64,000 nt of DNA from Solirubrobacterales bacterium (GTDB taxonomy: Bacteria; Actinomycetota; Thermoleophilia; Solirubrobacterales; Solirubrobacteraceae): the NCBI GenBank assembly GCA_947474595.1, contig CANJIV010000008.1, positions 22,363 through 86,362 on the forward strand. Direction: 5' to 3'. Shown one piece after another: positions 8,256 to 18,008 of this stretch. The position numbers and the translations under genes were made by a program. The notes beneath the pieces were generated by a model. It was not told the DNA's origin and did not search any database. It saw only the letters and a list, made by a program, of their open reading frames with translations. Every line of letters begins with the position of its first letter. Position 1 is the stretch's first letter.

Positions 8256-8300
8256 TGGCAAGCCGTACGACTTCGGCTGTTATCGGCTACCGTCCGCGCG

Positions 8301-9608
8301 GTGAGTGCGAAGACGCCCCTGCGCGATACGGATATGGCTAAAGCGGCAGGCCTCGCGGCGGCCCAGATTATTGCGACCGTCTTTGCCCTAGGGCTTACCG
8401 TCACCTTCGCTCGGGAGTTGGGCACTGTTGATTACGGTTCCTTGGCCCGTATGTTCGCGATCTTGGTGATTATCTTGGTACCAGGCTCGGCCCTTCAGGT
8501 CGCAACAGTCCGTGAGGCTGCGTTGGGCCGCATGGGCCACGATGCTCAGTGCGCAGCGACTCTAAGACGATGGATCCGCGGGCTACTTGTGATCTTCGTC
8601 GCGGTGACAGTTGGCTCGATCCTGCTTCGCGTCCAGCTGGCCCAAGCGATGAGCGTCAACCAGGTTTGGGGGGCGGCACTTGTTCTGCCAACAGGCGCCC
8701 TATTCATGGTTGTCGCTGTTCAACGCGGGGTGCTCCAGGGGCTTAGAAGCTACCGTCCTGTGGGGATCAGCCTAGTTGGAGAACAGATAGTTCGCCTAGC
8801 CCTCGGGCTGGCCCTTATCGCCGCCGGAGGAGCCGTCACGGGGGCCTTCGCCGGTACGGCGCTAGCTGTTGTGGCGATGGCCTTGGCCTTGCAGTTGGTG
8901 CTTCATCGCCGACTTGGGCGGCCCGCCGGGACTCCAGCGTTGAGCAAGCTTCGCCACCTAGTCTCGACTAACAGGGTTCCGATCATCGCTTTGACACTTT
9001 TTGCGGTTGTGCAGAATGTCGATGTCGTTGTAGTGGGACACACGCTCTCAAGCGACGACTCAGGGGCCTATGCCGTCGCCTCGATAGCCGCCAAAGGGAT
9101 CGTCTGGGTCTCCATCGGACTCGGCCTATTTCTGCTCCCTGAGGCGACGCGGGGCATAGCGGCCGGCAGGGATATGCGTTACCTCTTGCTGCGTACCCTC
9201 GGGATGCTCGCTCTAGTGGCGATTCCGATGGTTGCAGTCTACGCCGTGGCCGCCGAGCCGCTCTTGCGAGCTGTGTTTGGCGGCAAGGCGCCCTTAGCAG
9301 CCGGCGCCCTACCGTGGCTGGGCTTGGCAATGTCGCTTCTGGCGTGTTCCTATCTTTCGGTGCAGTTTCTATTCGCCCGCCATCACTGGCGGTTCGTATG
9401 GTTTTTGGCAGCAGCAGCAATCGCCGAACCCGTAGCCCTGTTGGCAGGCGGCGACAACTTGAGTTCGGTGGCCGCGATCATCGTGGCCACCAACGCCCTC
9501 CTGGTGGTTGTGATGCTTGGCTCCGCGTTCGCGAGCGACCGAGGTCAGCCTCCAACTGCCTTCCCGGGAGATGATGACGACCTTCCAAGCGAGACTGAGA
9601 GTGTTTAG
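8301..9608 (+). CDS. MOP-superfamily flippase (oligosaccharide/polysaccharide exporter)
   Basis: About 435 residues with a dozen hydrophobic segments, starting MSAKTPLRDTDMAKAAGLAA. The first helix pair AAAQIIATVFALGLTVTFAR followed by ELGTVDYGSLARMFAILVI is typical of Wzx/PST-type lipid-linked sugar flippases of the MOP superfamily. GTG at 8301 is chosen because it lies seven bases after TACCGT, matching the leaderless pattern seen elsewhere in the window; an in-frame ATG at 8250 would need an untypical hydrophilic extension. It probably moves a lipid-linked glycan across the inner membrane; the substrate is unknown and no glycosyltransferases adjoin it. The C-terminus is acidic (FPGDDDDLPSETESV). 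Confidence 0.8.
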   Translation: MSAKTPLRDTDMAKAAGLAAAQIIATVFALGLTVTFARELGTVDYGSLARMFAILVIILVPGSALQVATVREAALGRMGHDAQCAATLRRWIRGLLVIFVAVTVGSILLRVQLAQAMSVNQVWGAALVLPTGALFMVVAVQRGVLQGLRSYRPVGISLVGEQIVRLALGLALIAAGGAVTGAFAGTALAVVAMALALQLVLHRRLGRPAGTPALSKLRHLVSTNRVPIIALTLFAVVQNVDVVVVGHTLSSDDSGAYAVASIAAKGIVWVSIGLGLFLLPEATRGIAAGRDMRYLLLRTLGMLALVAIPMVAVYAVAAEPLLRAVFGGKAPLAAGALPWLGLAMSLLACSYLSVQFLFARHHWRFVWFLAAAAIAEPVALLAGGDNLSSVAAIIVATNALLVVVMLGSAFASDRGQPPTAFPGDDDDLPSETESV

Positions 9609-9682
9609 TCGCGATCGCCGAGCGCGCTCGATTTTAGTGACGTTATAGGCTAGGTTCGGCGGTTGACACTGTATGTCCAGCT

Positions 9683-9690
9683 AAGGGAGG
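9683..9690 (+). promoter_or_regulatory. Shine-Dalgarno sequence of the dodecin gene
   Basis: AAGGGAGG four bases before the GTG start at 9695. It fixes the start of this short gene. Confidence 0.7.
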
Positions 9691-9694
9691 CCTC

Positions 9695-9901
9695 GTGAGC
9701 GTTGTCAAGATCATCGAACTAGTGGGTAGCTCAAAGGTCAGCTCTGACGATGCAGTTCAACAGGCGTTGCGCGAGGCACAGTTAACACTGCGAAACATTA
9801 AGGCCATCGATGTCGTGTCAACCGGCCTACGCGGGGAGCATCTCGACGAGTGGCGCGCTCATGTGCGCGTGGCCTTCTTGATTGACCGCATTAACGATTA
9901 G
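9695..9901 (+). CDS. Dodecin family flavin-binding protein
   Basis: 68 residues. MSVVKIIELVGSSKVSSDDA, then VQQALREAQLTLRNIKAIDV and EWRAHVRVAFLID, reproduce the dodecin beta-alpha-beta-beta fold, including the 'S.KS.DDAVQ.AL..A..TLR.I' pattern. Dodecins form hollow dodecamers that store and quench flavins (or CoA) in the cytoplasm. The gene is monocistronic, with a strong ribosome-binding site and a GTG start. It ends three bases before the end of the convergent uracil-DNA glycosylase gene. Confidence 0.9.
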   Translation: MSVVKIIELVGSSKVSSDDAVQQALREAQLTLRNIKAIDVVSTGLRGEHLDEWRAHVRVAFLIDRIND

Positions 9902-9904
9902 CTC

Positions 9905-10582
9905 CTAGAACATTCCGATCTGCCCGCCGGGCTCTTCGATCAGCTTCACCTCTACCGCCGGGCTAGGGGCTTTTAATTCTTCTTCTTGGGGATCGGGAAG
10001 CGGCAGCTTTAAGAGTGCGGGGATCCGGGCAAAATCGGCCCGCATGACCTCGACAGCCGACGGCTTATAGAGCGCGGCCGCAGGGTGGAAGACCGGATAG
10101 AGGCGGACGCTGTGTCCGCCGAGCAAGACCACCTCTGGGCTTCCGTGTAGCTCAGTGATGCCGGTCGGGTCGGCTCGCAGGAGTTTTGTTGAGAAGTTGC
10201 CCAAGGTGCAGATCAGGCGAGGAGCAATAAGGGATATCTGGGAGTGCAGATAACTTGAACACTCCTCGATCTCGCTCGGCCGCGGGTCGCGGTTATCGGG
10301 AGGGCGACACTTGAGCACGTTGGCCACAAAAACATCAGAGCGCTGCATTCCGATCTCCCCGAGCAGCTTGTCGAGCAGCTTGCCTGCCGCTCCAATGAAG
10401 GGAGTGCCAGCCTCGTCTTCGCGCTTGCCGGGCGCCTCTCCGATGAACATCAACTCCGCATCGGGATCACCAGAACCAAAGACCACGGTTGTTCGAGTTT
10501 TAGCCAGCGCGCAGCGGACGCACGCATGGGCCTCTCGCGACAGATCGCTTAGCGCCTCACGCCTCTGCTCTGGGGACTCCAT
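9905..10582 (-). CDS. Uracil-DNA glycosylase, family 4 (iron-sulfur)
   Basis: 225 residues from the ATG at 10582. [20 protein letters not shown] at residues 48-67 is the family 4 active-site motif (Glu in place of the family 1 Asp), and VFHPAAAL is the second motif. Cys21, Cys24, Cys92 and Cys108 are placed to bind the [4Fe-4S] cluster. The enzyme removes uracil from DNA in base excision repair. The ORF is open further upstream, but the ATG at 10582 has TACGAT seven bases before it and starts where family members start. The last 35 residues ([20 protein letters not shown]) are an acidic, Pro-rich tail. Confidence 0.94.
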   Translation of the reverse strand: MESPEQRREALSDLSREAHACVRCALAKTRTTVVFGSGDPDAELMFIGEAPGKREDEAGTPFIGAAGKLLDKLLGEIGMQRSDVFVANVLKCRPPDNRDPRPSEIEECSSYLHSQISLIAPRLICTLGNFSTKLLRADPTGITELHGSPEVVLLGGHSVRLYPVFHPAAALYKPSAVEVMRADFARIPALLKLPLPDPQEEELKAPSPAVEVKLIEEPGGQIGMF

Positions 10583-10707
10583 CGCAGCGATCGTAGCCGT
10601 TGGGGCCTTTGAGCTAGGCGCGGGTATCATCGAATCCCCCCGTTGCTCGCACAAGCGTGCTCACCGAGAAACCAGAGTCCCTCTACGCCTCATCCGTCCC
10701 TTTTTTA

Positions 10708-11448
10708 ATGGCGCAACAGCAACCTAGTCTAAATACACCCGCTCAACAGGTAGCGATCGTTGGCGACGGGCGTATGGGCAGGGCGCTTGCCAAGGCCCTG
10801 CGGGAGGCCGGAGTAGCTCTCGATGGCCCACTTGGGTACGGGGCTAACCCCGCCGAAGCTGACTTGGTCCTGCTTTGTGTTCCTGATCAGCAGATTCACA
10901 GCGCCGCCAGCGCAATCACCCTCGGTCCGCTAGTAGGGCACTGCTCCGGAGCCTCCTTGCTCACAACCCTCTTGCCCCACGAAGGCTTCTCTCTTCACCC
11001 ACTGATGACAGTCACGGCGGCTGGCGCTGTCTTTGAGGGCTGTAGCGCCGCGATTGCTGCAACGACTTCCCGTGGATTTAACGCGGCGCGCTCACTCGCC
11101 ATAAAACTGGGGATGCGACCGATTGAGGTAGCCGAGAGCGATCGGGTCGCCTATCACGCAGCGGCATCGATGGCCTCAAACTTCCTCATTACTCTCGAAA
11201 GTGCCGCCGAAGATCTTGCTGGCAGCGCCGGGGTCGATCGCGAGGCGCTAGGGCCGCTGGTACGTGCGACTGTCGAGAATTGGATCGAGCTAGGGCCATC
11301 CCGCGCGCTGACCGGCCCGGTAGCTCGCGGTGACGAAGCTACGGTGGCTGACCAGCGCGAGGCTATTGGGCAGCGCATGCCCGAGCTACTACCGCTGTTT
11401 GATCTACTCGTGGGCGCCACTCGCGATCTAGCTGCAAAGGTTCACTAG
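10708..11448 (+). CDS. Rossmann-like and DUF2520 domain protein upstream of panC
   Basis: About 246 residues from the ATG at 10708 ([20 protein letters not shown]). The N-terminal Rossmann fold has [20 protein letters not shown] and [13 protein letters not shown]. The C-terminal DUF2520 helical domain has [20 protein letters not shown], resembling the C-terminal half of ketopantoate/6-phosphogluconate-type dehydrogenases. In many actinobacteria such a gene directly precedes panC, as here (two bases apart). A role as an alternative ketopantoate reductase is suggestive but unproven. An upstream in-frame GTG at 10657 is possible. Confidence 0.87.
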   Translation: MAQQQPSLNTPAQQVAIVGDGRMGRALAKALREAGVALDGPLGYGANPAEADLVLLCVPDQQIHSAASAITLGPLVGHCSGASLLTTLLPHEGFSLHPLMTVTAAGAVFEGCSAAIAATTSRGFNAARSLAIKLGMRPIEVAESDRVAYHAAASMASNFLITLESAAEDLAGSAGVDREALGPLVRATVENWIELGPSRALTGPVARGDEATVADQREAIGQRMPELLPLFDLLVGATRDLAAKVH

Positions 11449-11450
11449 CT

Positions 11451-12302
11451 ATGAAAAGTGTTACTTCGCTTATGGAGCTGCGCACCATCCTTGAGAGATA
11501 CCGGCGCGACCAGCTCACGGTTGGCTTAGTGCCGACGATGGGAGCTCTTCACGACGGCCACCTCTCACTAATCGCTAAAGCAAAAGAGATCGCCGACATC
11601 GCCGTGGTGTCGATCTTTGTCAATCCAACCCAGTTCGGTGCTGGCGAGGACTTCCAGGCCTACCCACGCGACACTCAAAGAGATAGTCAGTTAGCGGCCG
11701 GTGCGAACACAGACGTCCTCTTCATTCCTACTGCCCAGGAGGTCTACCCATCGGGGTTTGCCACCACCATCTCGGTCGCCGGGCTAACCGAACCCCTAGA
11801 AGGCCAGCAGCGTGGAGCGGCTCACTTCAACGGCGTGACTACGGTCGTCGCCAAGCTGCTGAATATGACATCTCCCGATGTCCTGTTGATGGGGCAAAAA
11901 GATGCACAGCAGGCGATCGTCGTGGGACGCATGATCAAAGACCTTGATCTAACCGTGCGCCTAGAGGTCTGTCCCACTGTACGCGAGCTTGATGGGCTGG
12001 CTCTGTCGAGTCGCAACACCTACCTCACGTCCGACGAACGTAGTCAAGCGGTCGCCCTATACAAGGCACTTCAAGCTGCGCAATCAGCGGTATCTGGTGG
12101 CGAAATAGATGGTGTCAAGGTTCTGACTACGGCACTGACAGCGATGGAGCCTTTCGGTGTTGTGCCGGAGTATTTGAGCCTTGTTTGCCCCCAAACCCTC
12201 AATGCGGTTTCGGTTATTGACCGACCCACGCTGCTTGCCGTGGCAGCCGTGGTGGGATCGACTCGTCTAATTGACAACGTCACTCTGATCCCGCGCTCTT
12301 AG
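11451..12302 (+). CDS. panC: Pantothenate synthetase
   Basis: 283 residues. It joins pantoate and beta-alanine using ATP in the cytoplasm. Family motifs in order: GLVPTMGALHDGHLSLI (with the HIGH-like HDGH), VSIFVNPTQFGAGEDFQAYP, FNGVTTVVAKLLN, LLMGQKDAQQ, and LALSSRNTYL carrying the KMSKS-equivalent. Length is standard. It lies two bases after the DUF2520 gene and 109 bases before panB, which has its own ribosome-binding site. Confidence 0.98.
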   Translation: MKSVTSLMELRTILERYRRDQLTVGLVPTMGALHDGHLSLIAKAKEIADIAVVSIFVNPTQFGAGEDFQAYPRDTQRDSQLAAGANTDVLFIPTAQEVYPSGFATTISVAGLTEPLEGQQRGAAHFNGVTTVVAKLLNMTSPDVLLMGQKDAQQAIVVGRMIKDLDLTVRLEVCPTVRELDGLALSSRNTYLTSDERSQAVALYKALQAAQSAVSGGEIDGVKVLTTALTAMEPFGVVPEYLSLVCPQTLNAVSVIDRPTLLAVAAVVGSTRLIDNVTLIPRS

Positions 12303-12411
12303 GGGCGATCTGTGCGTTGGGCTGTATCATTGCCGGTAGGCGGGTCGTTTTGCCCGCACAGACCACCAGGTGGCGACCCCAAAAGGCGTCAACCGTGAGT
12401 GAAGGAGCCAG

Positions 12412-13329
12412 ATGTCTAGTCATCCCACGCCGCATGACCCTGGCGCGATCGACCGTCCGCCGGTCACGCTCCCCCAGATCGCCGAACTAAAGCGGATCGG
12501 TCAACCGATCGTCATGGTCACCGCCTACGACTACCCATCGGCCCAAGTTGCCGAGGCTGCTGGAGTCGACATCGTCTTGGTCGGCGACTCTGGGGCGATG
12601 ACCGTGCTCGGCTACAAGACCACCGTTCCGGTTGGCCTCGATGAAATGCTGATGCTGACACAGGCCGTGCGGCGTGGCCTAAAGACCCCGCTCTTAGTAT
12701 GTGACCTGCCTTTTGGCTCTTATGAATCTTCTGACGAGCAGGCGATTGCCACCTCACAGCGGTTCATTAAGGAAGGCGGCTGCGATGCCGTCAAGCTTGA
12801 AGGCGGAGGCACGTCTGTCCAGCGCGCGAGGGCGATCGTCTGCGCTGGCATCCCAGTGATGGGCCATATCGGGCTGACTCCGCAAACAGCAACCGCGCTT
12901 GGTGGATATAAGGCACAGGGACGTACTGCCCAGCGAGCAACCGACGTTTGGACTGATGCGCTCGATCTTCAGGCCGCCGGCTGCTTCTCAATCGTCTTTG
13001 AAGCAATTCCCGCAGCCGTCTCAGAGATAGTGATGGAACGGATGGAGATTCCCGTGATCGGAATCGGAGCGGGCCCCTCTACCGACGGCCAAGTTCTCGT
13101 CTTCCACGATCTTTTAGGTATTCGCGAGGGCCACGGCGCGCGCTTCGTTAAGCGCTACCGAAATATCCTCGATGAGATGGTCGGGGGCGTCACCGAGTAC
13201 GCAGAAGATGTCAGGGCCGGGCGCTTTCCGACCGAGGATCACACTTACTCGATTGACCCCGAGGAGCTCAAACAGTTCCGAGCGAGACTCACCGAACATC
13301 ACACCGGAGCCTACGATTTTATGAGCTAG
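12412..13329 (+). CDS. panB: 3-methyl-2-oxobutanoate hydroxymethyltransferase
   Basis: 305 residues, TIM-barrel. It adds a hydroxymethyl group from methylenetetrahydrofolate to ketoisovalerate, the first step to pantothenate. PIVMVTAYDYPSAQVAEAAG, LVGDSGAMTVLGYKTT, DLPFGSYESSDEQAI, AVKLEGGG, GHIGLTPQ and IGIGAGPSTDGQVLVFHD are all PanB motifs including Mg2+ ligands. The start has GTGAAGGAGCC upstream. The 109-base gap after panC contains a weak 5-bp hairpin and a TATCAT, but no clear promoter. Confidence 0.98.
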   Translation: MSSHPTPHDPGAIDRPPVTLPQIAELKRIGQPIVMVTAYDYPSAQVAEAAGVDIVLVGDSGAMTVLGYKTTVPVGLDEMLMLTQAVRRGLKTPLLVCDLPFGSYESSDEQAIATSQRFIKEGGCDAVKLEGGGTSVQRARAIVCAGIPVMGHIGLTPQTATALGGYKAQGRTAQRATDVWTDALDLQAAGCFSIVFEAIPAAVSEIVMERMEIPVIGIGAGPSTDGQVLVFHDLLGIREGHGARFVKRYRNILDEMVGGVTEYAEDVRAGRFPTEDHTYSIDPEELKQFRARLTEHHTGAYDFMS

Positions 13330-13433
13330 AGGCTAGGAACGGTAGAAGGTGGCAGTGATCGTTGCTTTACGCGGTCTTCGCATTAACCTCTTCCCGGCCA
13401 TTAAGAGCTCCTAATACGACGGCACTCTTGTTT

Positions 13434-14012
13434 TTAGTACTCGATCTTTTTTAGCACCCGAGCCGGTGCTCCAGCAGCGATTGAGAAGGCTGGGATGTCG
13501 GTGGTGACGACACTGTTGGCACCGATCACAGACCGCTCGCCGACGGTGACGCCACTTGTAATCACAACGTTCGCCCCGCACCAGACGTTGTTGCCCACCC
13601 GAGTCGGCCCTTTGGTCGTAAACCCTTGCCACGGCACTGGCATATTGGGGTCGTCAAAGCGGTGGCTGCCGTCAGTCACAAAGCAGCCGTTGGCAAGCAT
13701 CACGTTGTCTCCAATCTCGACCAACTCGACGGAGGCAACCATTACAGCGATGTTGAGGAATGATCCGCTGCCGATTCTGATCCGGCCGTTGGCTCCTGCG
13801 GTGAGCCAGACGTTTGGCTCGAGAAGAGTGCCACTGCCAATCTCTAGGCGCCCCGACCGCAACAGCTCAAGGACATCGCCGTGCACAGGCCAGCGCACGA
13901 ATGCCTCACGCCGCATGAACTCTCTGTGTATTGCCAGACGGTTCCACGGAAGGCTATTTCGCTCATACCATCGCCACTTCTGCAGGTAAACCTTGGCTCG
14001 TGAGCAGGCCAC
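13434..14012 (-). CDS. Acyltransferase with left-handed beta-helix (hexapeptide repeats)
   Basis: 192 residues. Repeating [LIV]GxxxX hexapeptides run from about residue 55 to the end (IGSGTLLEPNVWLTAGANG ... IRIGSGSFLN ... VEIGDNVMLANGCFV ... TRVGNNVWCGANVVI ... TVGERSVIGANSVVT). They end with DIPAFSIAAGAPARVLKKI, the signature tail of maltose O-acetyltransferase/CysE-type enzymes. It is probably an O-acetyltransferase acting on a sugar; the substrate cannot be read from sequence. It ends in a 104-base convergent gap after panB that shows nothing clear, and it starts eight bases after the uvrA stop. Confidence 0.88.
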   Translation of the reverse strand: MACSRAKVYLQKWRWYERNSLPWNRLAIHREFMRREAFVRWPVHGDVLELLRSGRLEIGSGTLLEPNVWLTAGANGRIRIGSGSFLNIAVMVASVELVEIGDNVMLANGCFVTDGSHRFDDPNMPVPWQGFTTKGPTRVGNNVWCGANVVITSGVTVGERSVIGANSVVTTDIPAFSIAAGAPARVLKKIEY

Positions 14013-14020
14013 AGCTGATC

Positions 14021-16894
14021 CTATGCGGCCGCTGGGCTCTTGGCGACCCGCTTGGGGCGTTTGGCGCGGACTGGCTTTAGCGCCTCGCGCAGGTAGAGGC
14101 CGGTGTATGAGTCCTCTAACGCTGCAATCTCTTCCGGTGTTCCCGTCGCCACGACGTAGCCCCCCTCTTCCCCACCCTCGGGACCCATGTCGACTAGGTG
14201 ATCGGCGGTCTTAATCACATCGAGGTTGTGTTCGATCACGACAACACTATTCCCGCTGTCGACTAGCCGGTGAAGAACTTCGAGTAACCGCTGAATGTCA
14301 GCGAAATGCAGGCCGGTGGTGGGCTCGTCGAGAATGTAGAGCGTCCGGCCGGTGGCAACCTTAGACAGCTCTGACGCCAGCTTCACTCGTTGCGCTTCGC
14401 CGCCCGATAGTGTCGTTGCCGGCTGACCGAGACGGATGTAGTTGAGCCCAACGTCGTCGAGGGCCTGTAGGCGGCGCTTGATCCGCGGGATATGGGTGAA
14501 GAACTCAACCCCGTCCTCAACCGACATCTCTAAGACATCCGCGATCGTTTTGCCTTTGAAGCGAACCTCTAGCGTCTCGCGGTTGTAGCGCTTGCCGTGG
14601 CACTGCTCGCACTGCACGTAAACGTCGGGCAAGAAGTGCATCTCTATCTTGATCTGCCCGTCGCCTCGGCAGACCTCGCAGCGACCACCCTTGACGTTGA
14701 AGGAGAATCGCCCCGGCTTATAGCCCCGTGCCTTGGCCTCTTGTGTCTGGGAGAAGAGGTCTCTGATTTGGTCGAAGAGGCCTATATAGGTAGCGGGGTT
14801 TGATCGCGGAGTGCGCCCGATCGGCGATTGGTCGACCGAAATGATCTTGTCGAGTTGTTCTAGCCCCGTAATCTGACGGTGAGACCCAGGGCGACTCTTT
14901 GCCCTGTGTAGCCGGTTAGCAACCGCCTTGTGAAGCACTTCGTTGACCAAGGTGGACTTACCCGAGCCCGACACTCCCGTGACCGCGCAGAAGGTGCCTA
15001 AGGGGATGCAGACGTCGACGTTCTTTAGATTGTGCTGGGTGACCCCCTCGATCACGATCTCGCCCGAACGCTCACGACGGACGCCAGGGACGGCAATCAC
15101 ACGGGTTCTCGCCAGAAACTGTCCGGTTAGAGATTCAGGGACGGCTTGTACCTGTGCTGCGGTCCCTTCTGCTACCACGTATCCGCCGTGCTCGCCTGCT
15201 CCAGGCCCCATATCGATGACATGGTCAGCCGCGCGCATGGTCCCCTCATCGTGTTCAACCACGATCACCGTGTTGCCGATGTCGCGCAGCCGCTCGAGCG
15301 TTCCAATCAGGCGTTCGTTGTCTCGCTGATGGAGGCCAATCGACGGCTCGTCGAGGATATAGAGCACCCCTACCAACGAGGAGCCGATCTGGGTTGCAAG
15401 ACGGATTCGTTGAGCCTCCCCGCCCGATAACGTCGCCGACGCCCGGTCCATCGAGAGGTATCCCACACCAACGTTTTCGAGGAAGTTCAACCGCTCGTCG
15501 ATTTCGCGAAGAATTAAGGTCGCGATCTGGCGATCGCTCTGAGATAGCTCTACCTCGGCCAGCCACTCCAGCGCCGAGCCGACCGAGAGCGCCGTGAACT
15601 CGTGGATCGCCACTCCGGCAACGGTCACGGCCCGCGACTCTGGCTTGAGACGCGCCCCGGCGCACGCAGGGCACGGGCGCACAGACATGTACTCCTCAAT
15701 CTTCTCGCGCGACCAATCCGAATCGGTTTCGCGGTAGCGACGTTCTAGGTTGGAGATGATGCCGTCAAACTTGGTCATGTAGGAGCGGTCTCGCCCGAAA
15801 CGGTTGCGGTAGGAGATATAAACCTGATCGCCATCAGTTCCCTCAAGGAAAAGGTTTCGCTGCTCGTCGCTTAGCGACTCCCACGGGGCATCGAGGTCTA
15901 TCTCATACCGTTGAGCGATCGCCGCCGTAATCTCCTCGTAGTAGTTGGATGAGCTCGACGACCACGGCAGGATCGCGCCTTGAGCGATTGAGAGCGAAGG
16001 GTCCGGAATAATTAGCTCGGGGTCGACCTCCATCTGAGATCCCAGCCCGGTGCAGCGCTCGCAGGCACCGTGCGGCGAGTTAAAGGAGAAGATGCGCGGC
16101 TCGAGCTCTGCGATTCCCGCCCCGTGGTCGGGACAGGCGAACTTCTCAGAAAAGAGCATCGTGCGCTCTTCATCGACGATCTCAATCTCCACCATCCCGT
16201 CAGCCAAGGCGACCGCGGTTTCTATCGAGTCGGCAAGGCGTTTGCGTAGATCGGTGCCCATTACCAGGCGATCGACGACAACTGAAATATCGTGTTTGTA
16301 CTTCTTGTCTAAGACGATCTCCTCTTCGAGCATGCGCAGATCGCCATCGACCTTAATACGGGTGAACCCCTCAGCCCCGAGCTCTTCCAACAGCTTCCCG
16401 TACTCCCCCTTACGCCCGCGCACGACTGGGGCCAGCACCATGAAACGGACCCCTTTCTCAAGCATCATGACGTGGTCAATTATCTGCTCGGCCGACTGGC
16501 CGGCGATCGGCTTGAAGCAGATGTGACAGTGAGGCTTACCGATCCGCGACCACAACAGACGCAGATAGTCATATATCTCAGTAACGGTGCCGACGGTAGA
16601 GCGGGGATTACGAGAGGTGGTCTTCTGGTCGATAGAGATAGCTGGAGAGAGGCCCTCTATCGAATCTACGTCGGGCTTATCCATCTGCCCGAGAAACTGG
16701 CGTGCGTAGGCCGAAAGAGATTCGACATAACGCCGTTGCCCTTCGGCATAGATCGTGTCGAAGGCTAAAGACGACTTTCCCGAGCCAGAGAGGCCCGTAA
16801 TCACCACAAGTGCGTCACGTGGTATCGAGATCGTGATGTCTTTGAGGTTGTGCTCTCGCGCGCCGGAGACGACGATCTGATCGTGTTTGGCCAT
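14021..16894 (-). CDS. uvrA: Excinuclease ABC subunit A
   Basis: 957 residues, the damage-sensing ATPase of nucleotide excision repair. It has two ABC ATPase modules: Walker [16 protein letters not shown] near residue 33 and [15 protein letters not shown] in the second half. Each has its signature ([11 protein letters not shown] and [11 protein letters not shown]). Zinc-binding cysteines are in [10 protein letters not shown] and [10 protein letters not shown]...[10 protein letters not shown]. The ATG has TACGAT ten bases upstream, a possible near-leaderless promoter. No obvious actinobacterial LexA box (CGAAC-N4-GTTCG) was seen upstream. Confidence 0.99.
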   Translation of the reverse strand: MAKHDQIVVSGAREHNLKDITISIPRDALVVITGLSGSGKSSLAFDTIYAEGQRRYVESLSAYARQFLGQMDKPDVDSIEGLSPAISIDQKTTSRNPRSTVGTVTEIYDYLRLLWSRIGKPHCHICFKPIAGQSAEQIIDHVMMLEKGVRFMVLAPVVRGRKGEYGKLLEELGAEGFTRIKVDGDLRMLEEEIVLDKKYKHDISVVVDRLVMGTDLRKRLADSIETAVALADGMVEIEIVDEERTMLFSEKFACPDHGAGIAELEPRIFSFNSPHGACERCTGLGSQMEVDPELIIPDPSLSIAQGAILPWSSSSSNYYEEITAAIAQRYEIDLDAPWESLSDEQRNLFLEGTDGDQVYISYRNRFGRDRSYMTKFDGIISNLERRYRETDSDWSREKIEEYMSVRPCPACAGARLKPESRAVTVAGVAIHEFTALSVGSALEWLAEVELSQSDRQIATLILREIDERLNFLENVGVGYLSMDRASATLSGGEAQRIRLATQIGSSLVGVLYILDEPSIGLHQRDNERLIGTLERLRDIGNTVIVVEHDEGTMRAADHVIDMGPGAGEHGGYVVAEGTAAQVQAVPESLTGQFLARTRVIAVPGVRRERSGEIVIEGVTQHNLKNVDVCIPLGTFCAVTGVSGSGKSTLVNEVLHKAVANRLHRAKSRPGSHRQITGLEQLDKIISVDQSPIGRTPRSNPATYIGLFDQIRDLFSQTQEAKARGYKPGRFSFNVKGGRCEVCRGDGQIKIEMHFLPDVYVQCEQCHGKRYNRETLEVRFKGKTIADVLEMSVEDGVEFFTHIPRIKRRLQALDDVGLNYIRLGQPATTLSGGEAQRVKLASELSKVATGRTLYILDEPTTGLHFADIQRLLEVLHRLVDSGNSVVVIEHNLDVIKTADHLVDMGPEGGEEGGYVVATGTPEEIAALEDSYTGLYLREALKPVRAKRPKRVAKSPAAA

Positions 16895-16941
16895 CTAACT
16901 AGAGATCGTAGCGACGGACGGGTTTGGGCTCTTAGTAAAGA

Positions 16942-16971
16942 TTGAGCAAAACCTCGCTACTGGTGTGTAAT
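16942..16971 (+). promoter_or_regulatory. Possible plus-strand promoter in the uvrA-DivIVA gap
   Basis: TTGAGC (16942-16947), 18 bases, then TGTAAT (16966-16971). It points away from uvrA toward the bidirectional terminator at 17079-17108, where no plus-strand gene is annotated. Confidence 0.35.
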
Positions 16972-16977
16972 CAGAGC

Positions 16978-17116
16978 CCGGTTTTAGAGTTTGTGTCTGT
17001 GAAGATCGAATTAGAAGTCAATCCAGACCCCCAGACATCTCGTTCGAAGCGTGCTCCCGCAAAGGAGACAAAAACAACAGATCGGGTCCGCATCAGCGGG
17101 CCCGATCTAGTTTTCT
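16978..17116 (+). ncRNA. Candidate small RNA or 39-codon gene between uvrA and the DivIVA gene
   Basis: A short plus-strand unit bounded by a promoter-like sequence (16942-16971) and a strong stem-loop followed by TTTTCT. Within it, GTG at 16999 opens a 39-codon frame to TAG at 17116-17118 (it begins MKIELEVNPDPQTSR and ends SGPDLVF) without a ribosome-binding site; the frame runs through the terminator stem, which makes true coding less likely. Its transcript would also be antisense to the end of the DivIVA transcript. Supported only by signals seen by eye. Confidence 0.25.
17079..17108. terminator. Strong bidirectional intrinsic terminator
   Basis: A 13-bp stem (17079-17091 with 17096-17108, one G-U pair) with an ATCA loop. 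On the plus strand it is followed by AGTTTTCT, and on the minus strand by GTTGTTTTTGT. It lies six bases past the DivIVA stop codon and closes the operon that begins with rpsA. Confidence 0.9.
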
Positions 17117-17969
17117 AGTCCAGGCTCGCGTAAACGTCGTCGAGCAGCGCGCTGCGGTCAGCGACAGAGTAGTGAGCGGCGAGGTATGCGTCGGTCTCCT
17201 CACGCGGAGTCCCATTGAGGGCCATATCGAGCGCTACTAAGCGCGCCCCCTCCTCATCGTCGCTCGTGGGACCAGTATCAACATCTTGGTCACCCTCAGG
17301 CAACGGCTCATCTTCTTGGATTGGCGGGGAGTCAGCGGCTAGACCCGGGTCCGTGTCGAGATCGCCGCGGTCTGGGAGATAGCGCGCAGTGACTTCTTGA
17401 GGTTGTTGGGCTATCTCAACGGGCTCCTGGGATGCGTCTTCTTCAGAGCGACCGCCATCACGCAGCGCGCCTACTTCGCTTTCGAGCCTAGTCAGGTCGG
17501 CCCGAACCCTGCCGGTTCCGGTACGTAGGGCGTCAAGCACGGTTGCTAGTTCGCGTTCGGTGGCCTCGATCCGCTCGCTCATCGCTGCAACCGCATCGCC
17601 TACTCGCGAGACGTGCTCCCGAGCTTCGCTGGCGGCCTGTTGACGGCTGCGTTGAGCCTCTTCCGCGGCACGCCGACGGGTCTCGGTTGCCTCTTCGGCA
17701 GCGGAGCGACGCATTTCGGAGGCACTCATCTCGGCAGCAGCAATAATCGTCTGAACGTGCTCGCTTGCTGCCGCAGCCAGCGACTGCGGCTCGGCTTGAA
17801 GGGGCTGCTCACGATCGTCGATCTGGGCCTGCGTGGCGAGCAGAAGAGCCTCTTGCTGTTCTATGCGGTTAGCTAGGCCACGCAGGTGCTCGTCGACTGC
17901 CCCGGGGTCGTAGCCGCGCCGTCCGATCGGAAAATCTTTCTTCTCAATGAACTGCCGGTCGGGCGCCAA
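17115..17969 (-). CDS. DivIVA-domain coiled-coil protein
   Basis: 284 residues. The N-terminal DivIVA/Wag31-type membrane-curvature motif is KKDFPIGRRGYDPGAVDEHL (residues 10-29). A long Ala/Glu/Arg coiled coil follows (about 30-170), then an acidic Pro-rich linker. A C-terminal helical segment (GARLVALDMALNGTPREETD ... VADRSALLDDVYASLD) is seen in related actinobacterial proteins. It likely marks or organises cell poles or septum, or acts as a scaffold. TTG start with AGAGGA upstream. It lies 39 bases after uvrB, last in the rpsA operon. It may not be the principal polar-growth DivIVA. Confidence 0.85.
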   Translation of the reverse strand: MAPDRQFIEKKDFPIGRRGYDPGAVDEHLRGLANRIEQQEALLLATQAQIDDREQPLQAEPQSLAAAASEHVQTIIAAAEMSASEMRRSAAEEATETRRRAAEEAQRSRQQAASEAREHVSRVGDAVAAMSERIEATERELATVLDALRTGTGRVRADLTRLESEVGALRDGGRSEEDASQEPVEIAQQPQEVTARYLPDRGDLDTDPGLAADSPPIQEDEPLPEGDQDVDTGPTSDDEEGARLVALDMALNGTPREETDAYLAAHYSVADRSALLDDVYASLD

Positions 17970-18008
17970 CGCGATCCTCTCTCGGGGGGTGAGTCGTTGA
18001 CCGCTAGC

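Noticed and set aside
16895..16998. LexA box upstream of uvrA; distant inverted repeat GGGCTCT (16926-16932) / AGAGCCC (16973-16979)
   Set aside because: No CGAAC-N4-GTTCG match; the inverted repeat arms are 40 bases apart and the stem is only 7 bp, within chance for GC-rich DNA.
16999..17118. The 39-codon GTG frame as a confident gene
   Set aside because: It has no ribosome-binding site and reads through a strong terminator stem; kept only as part of the small-RNA candidate.
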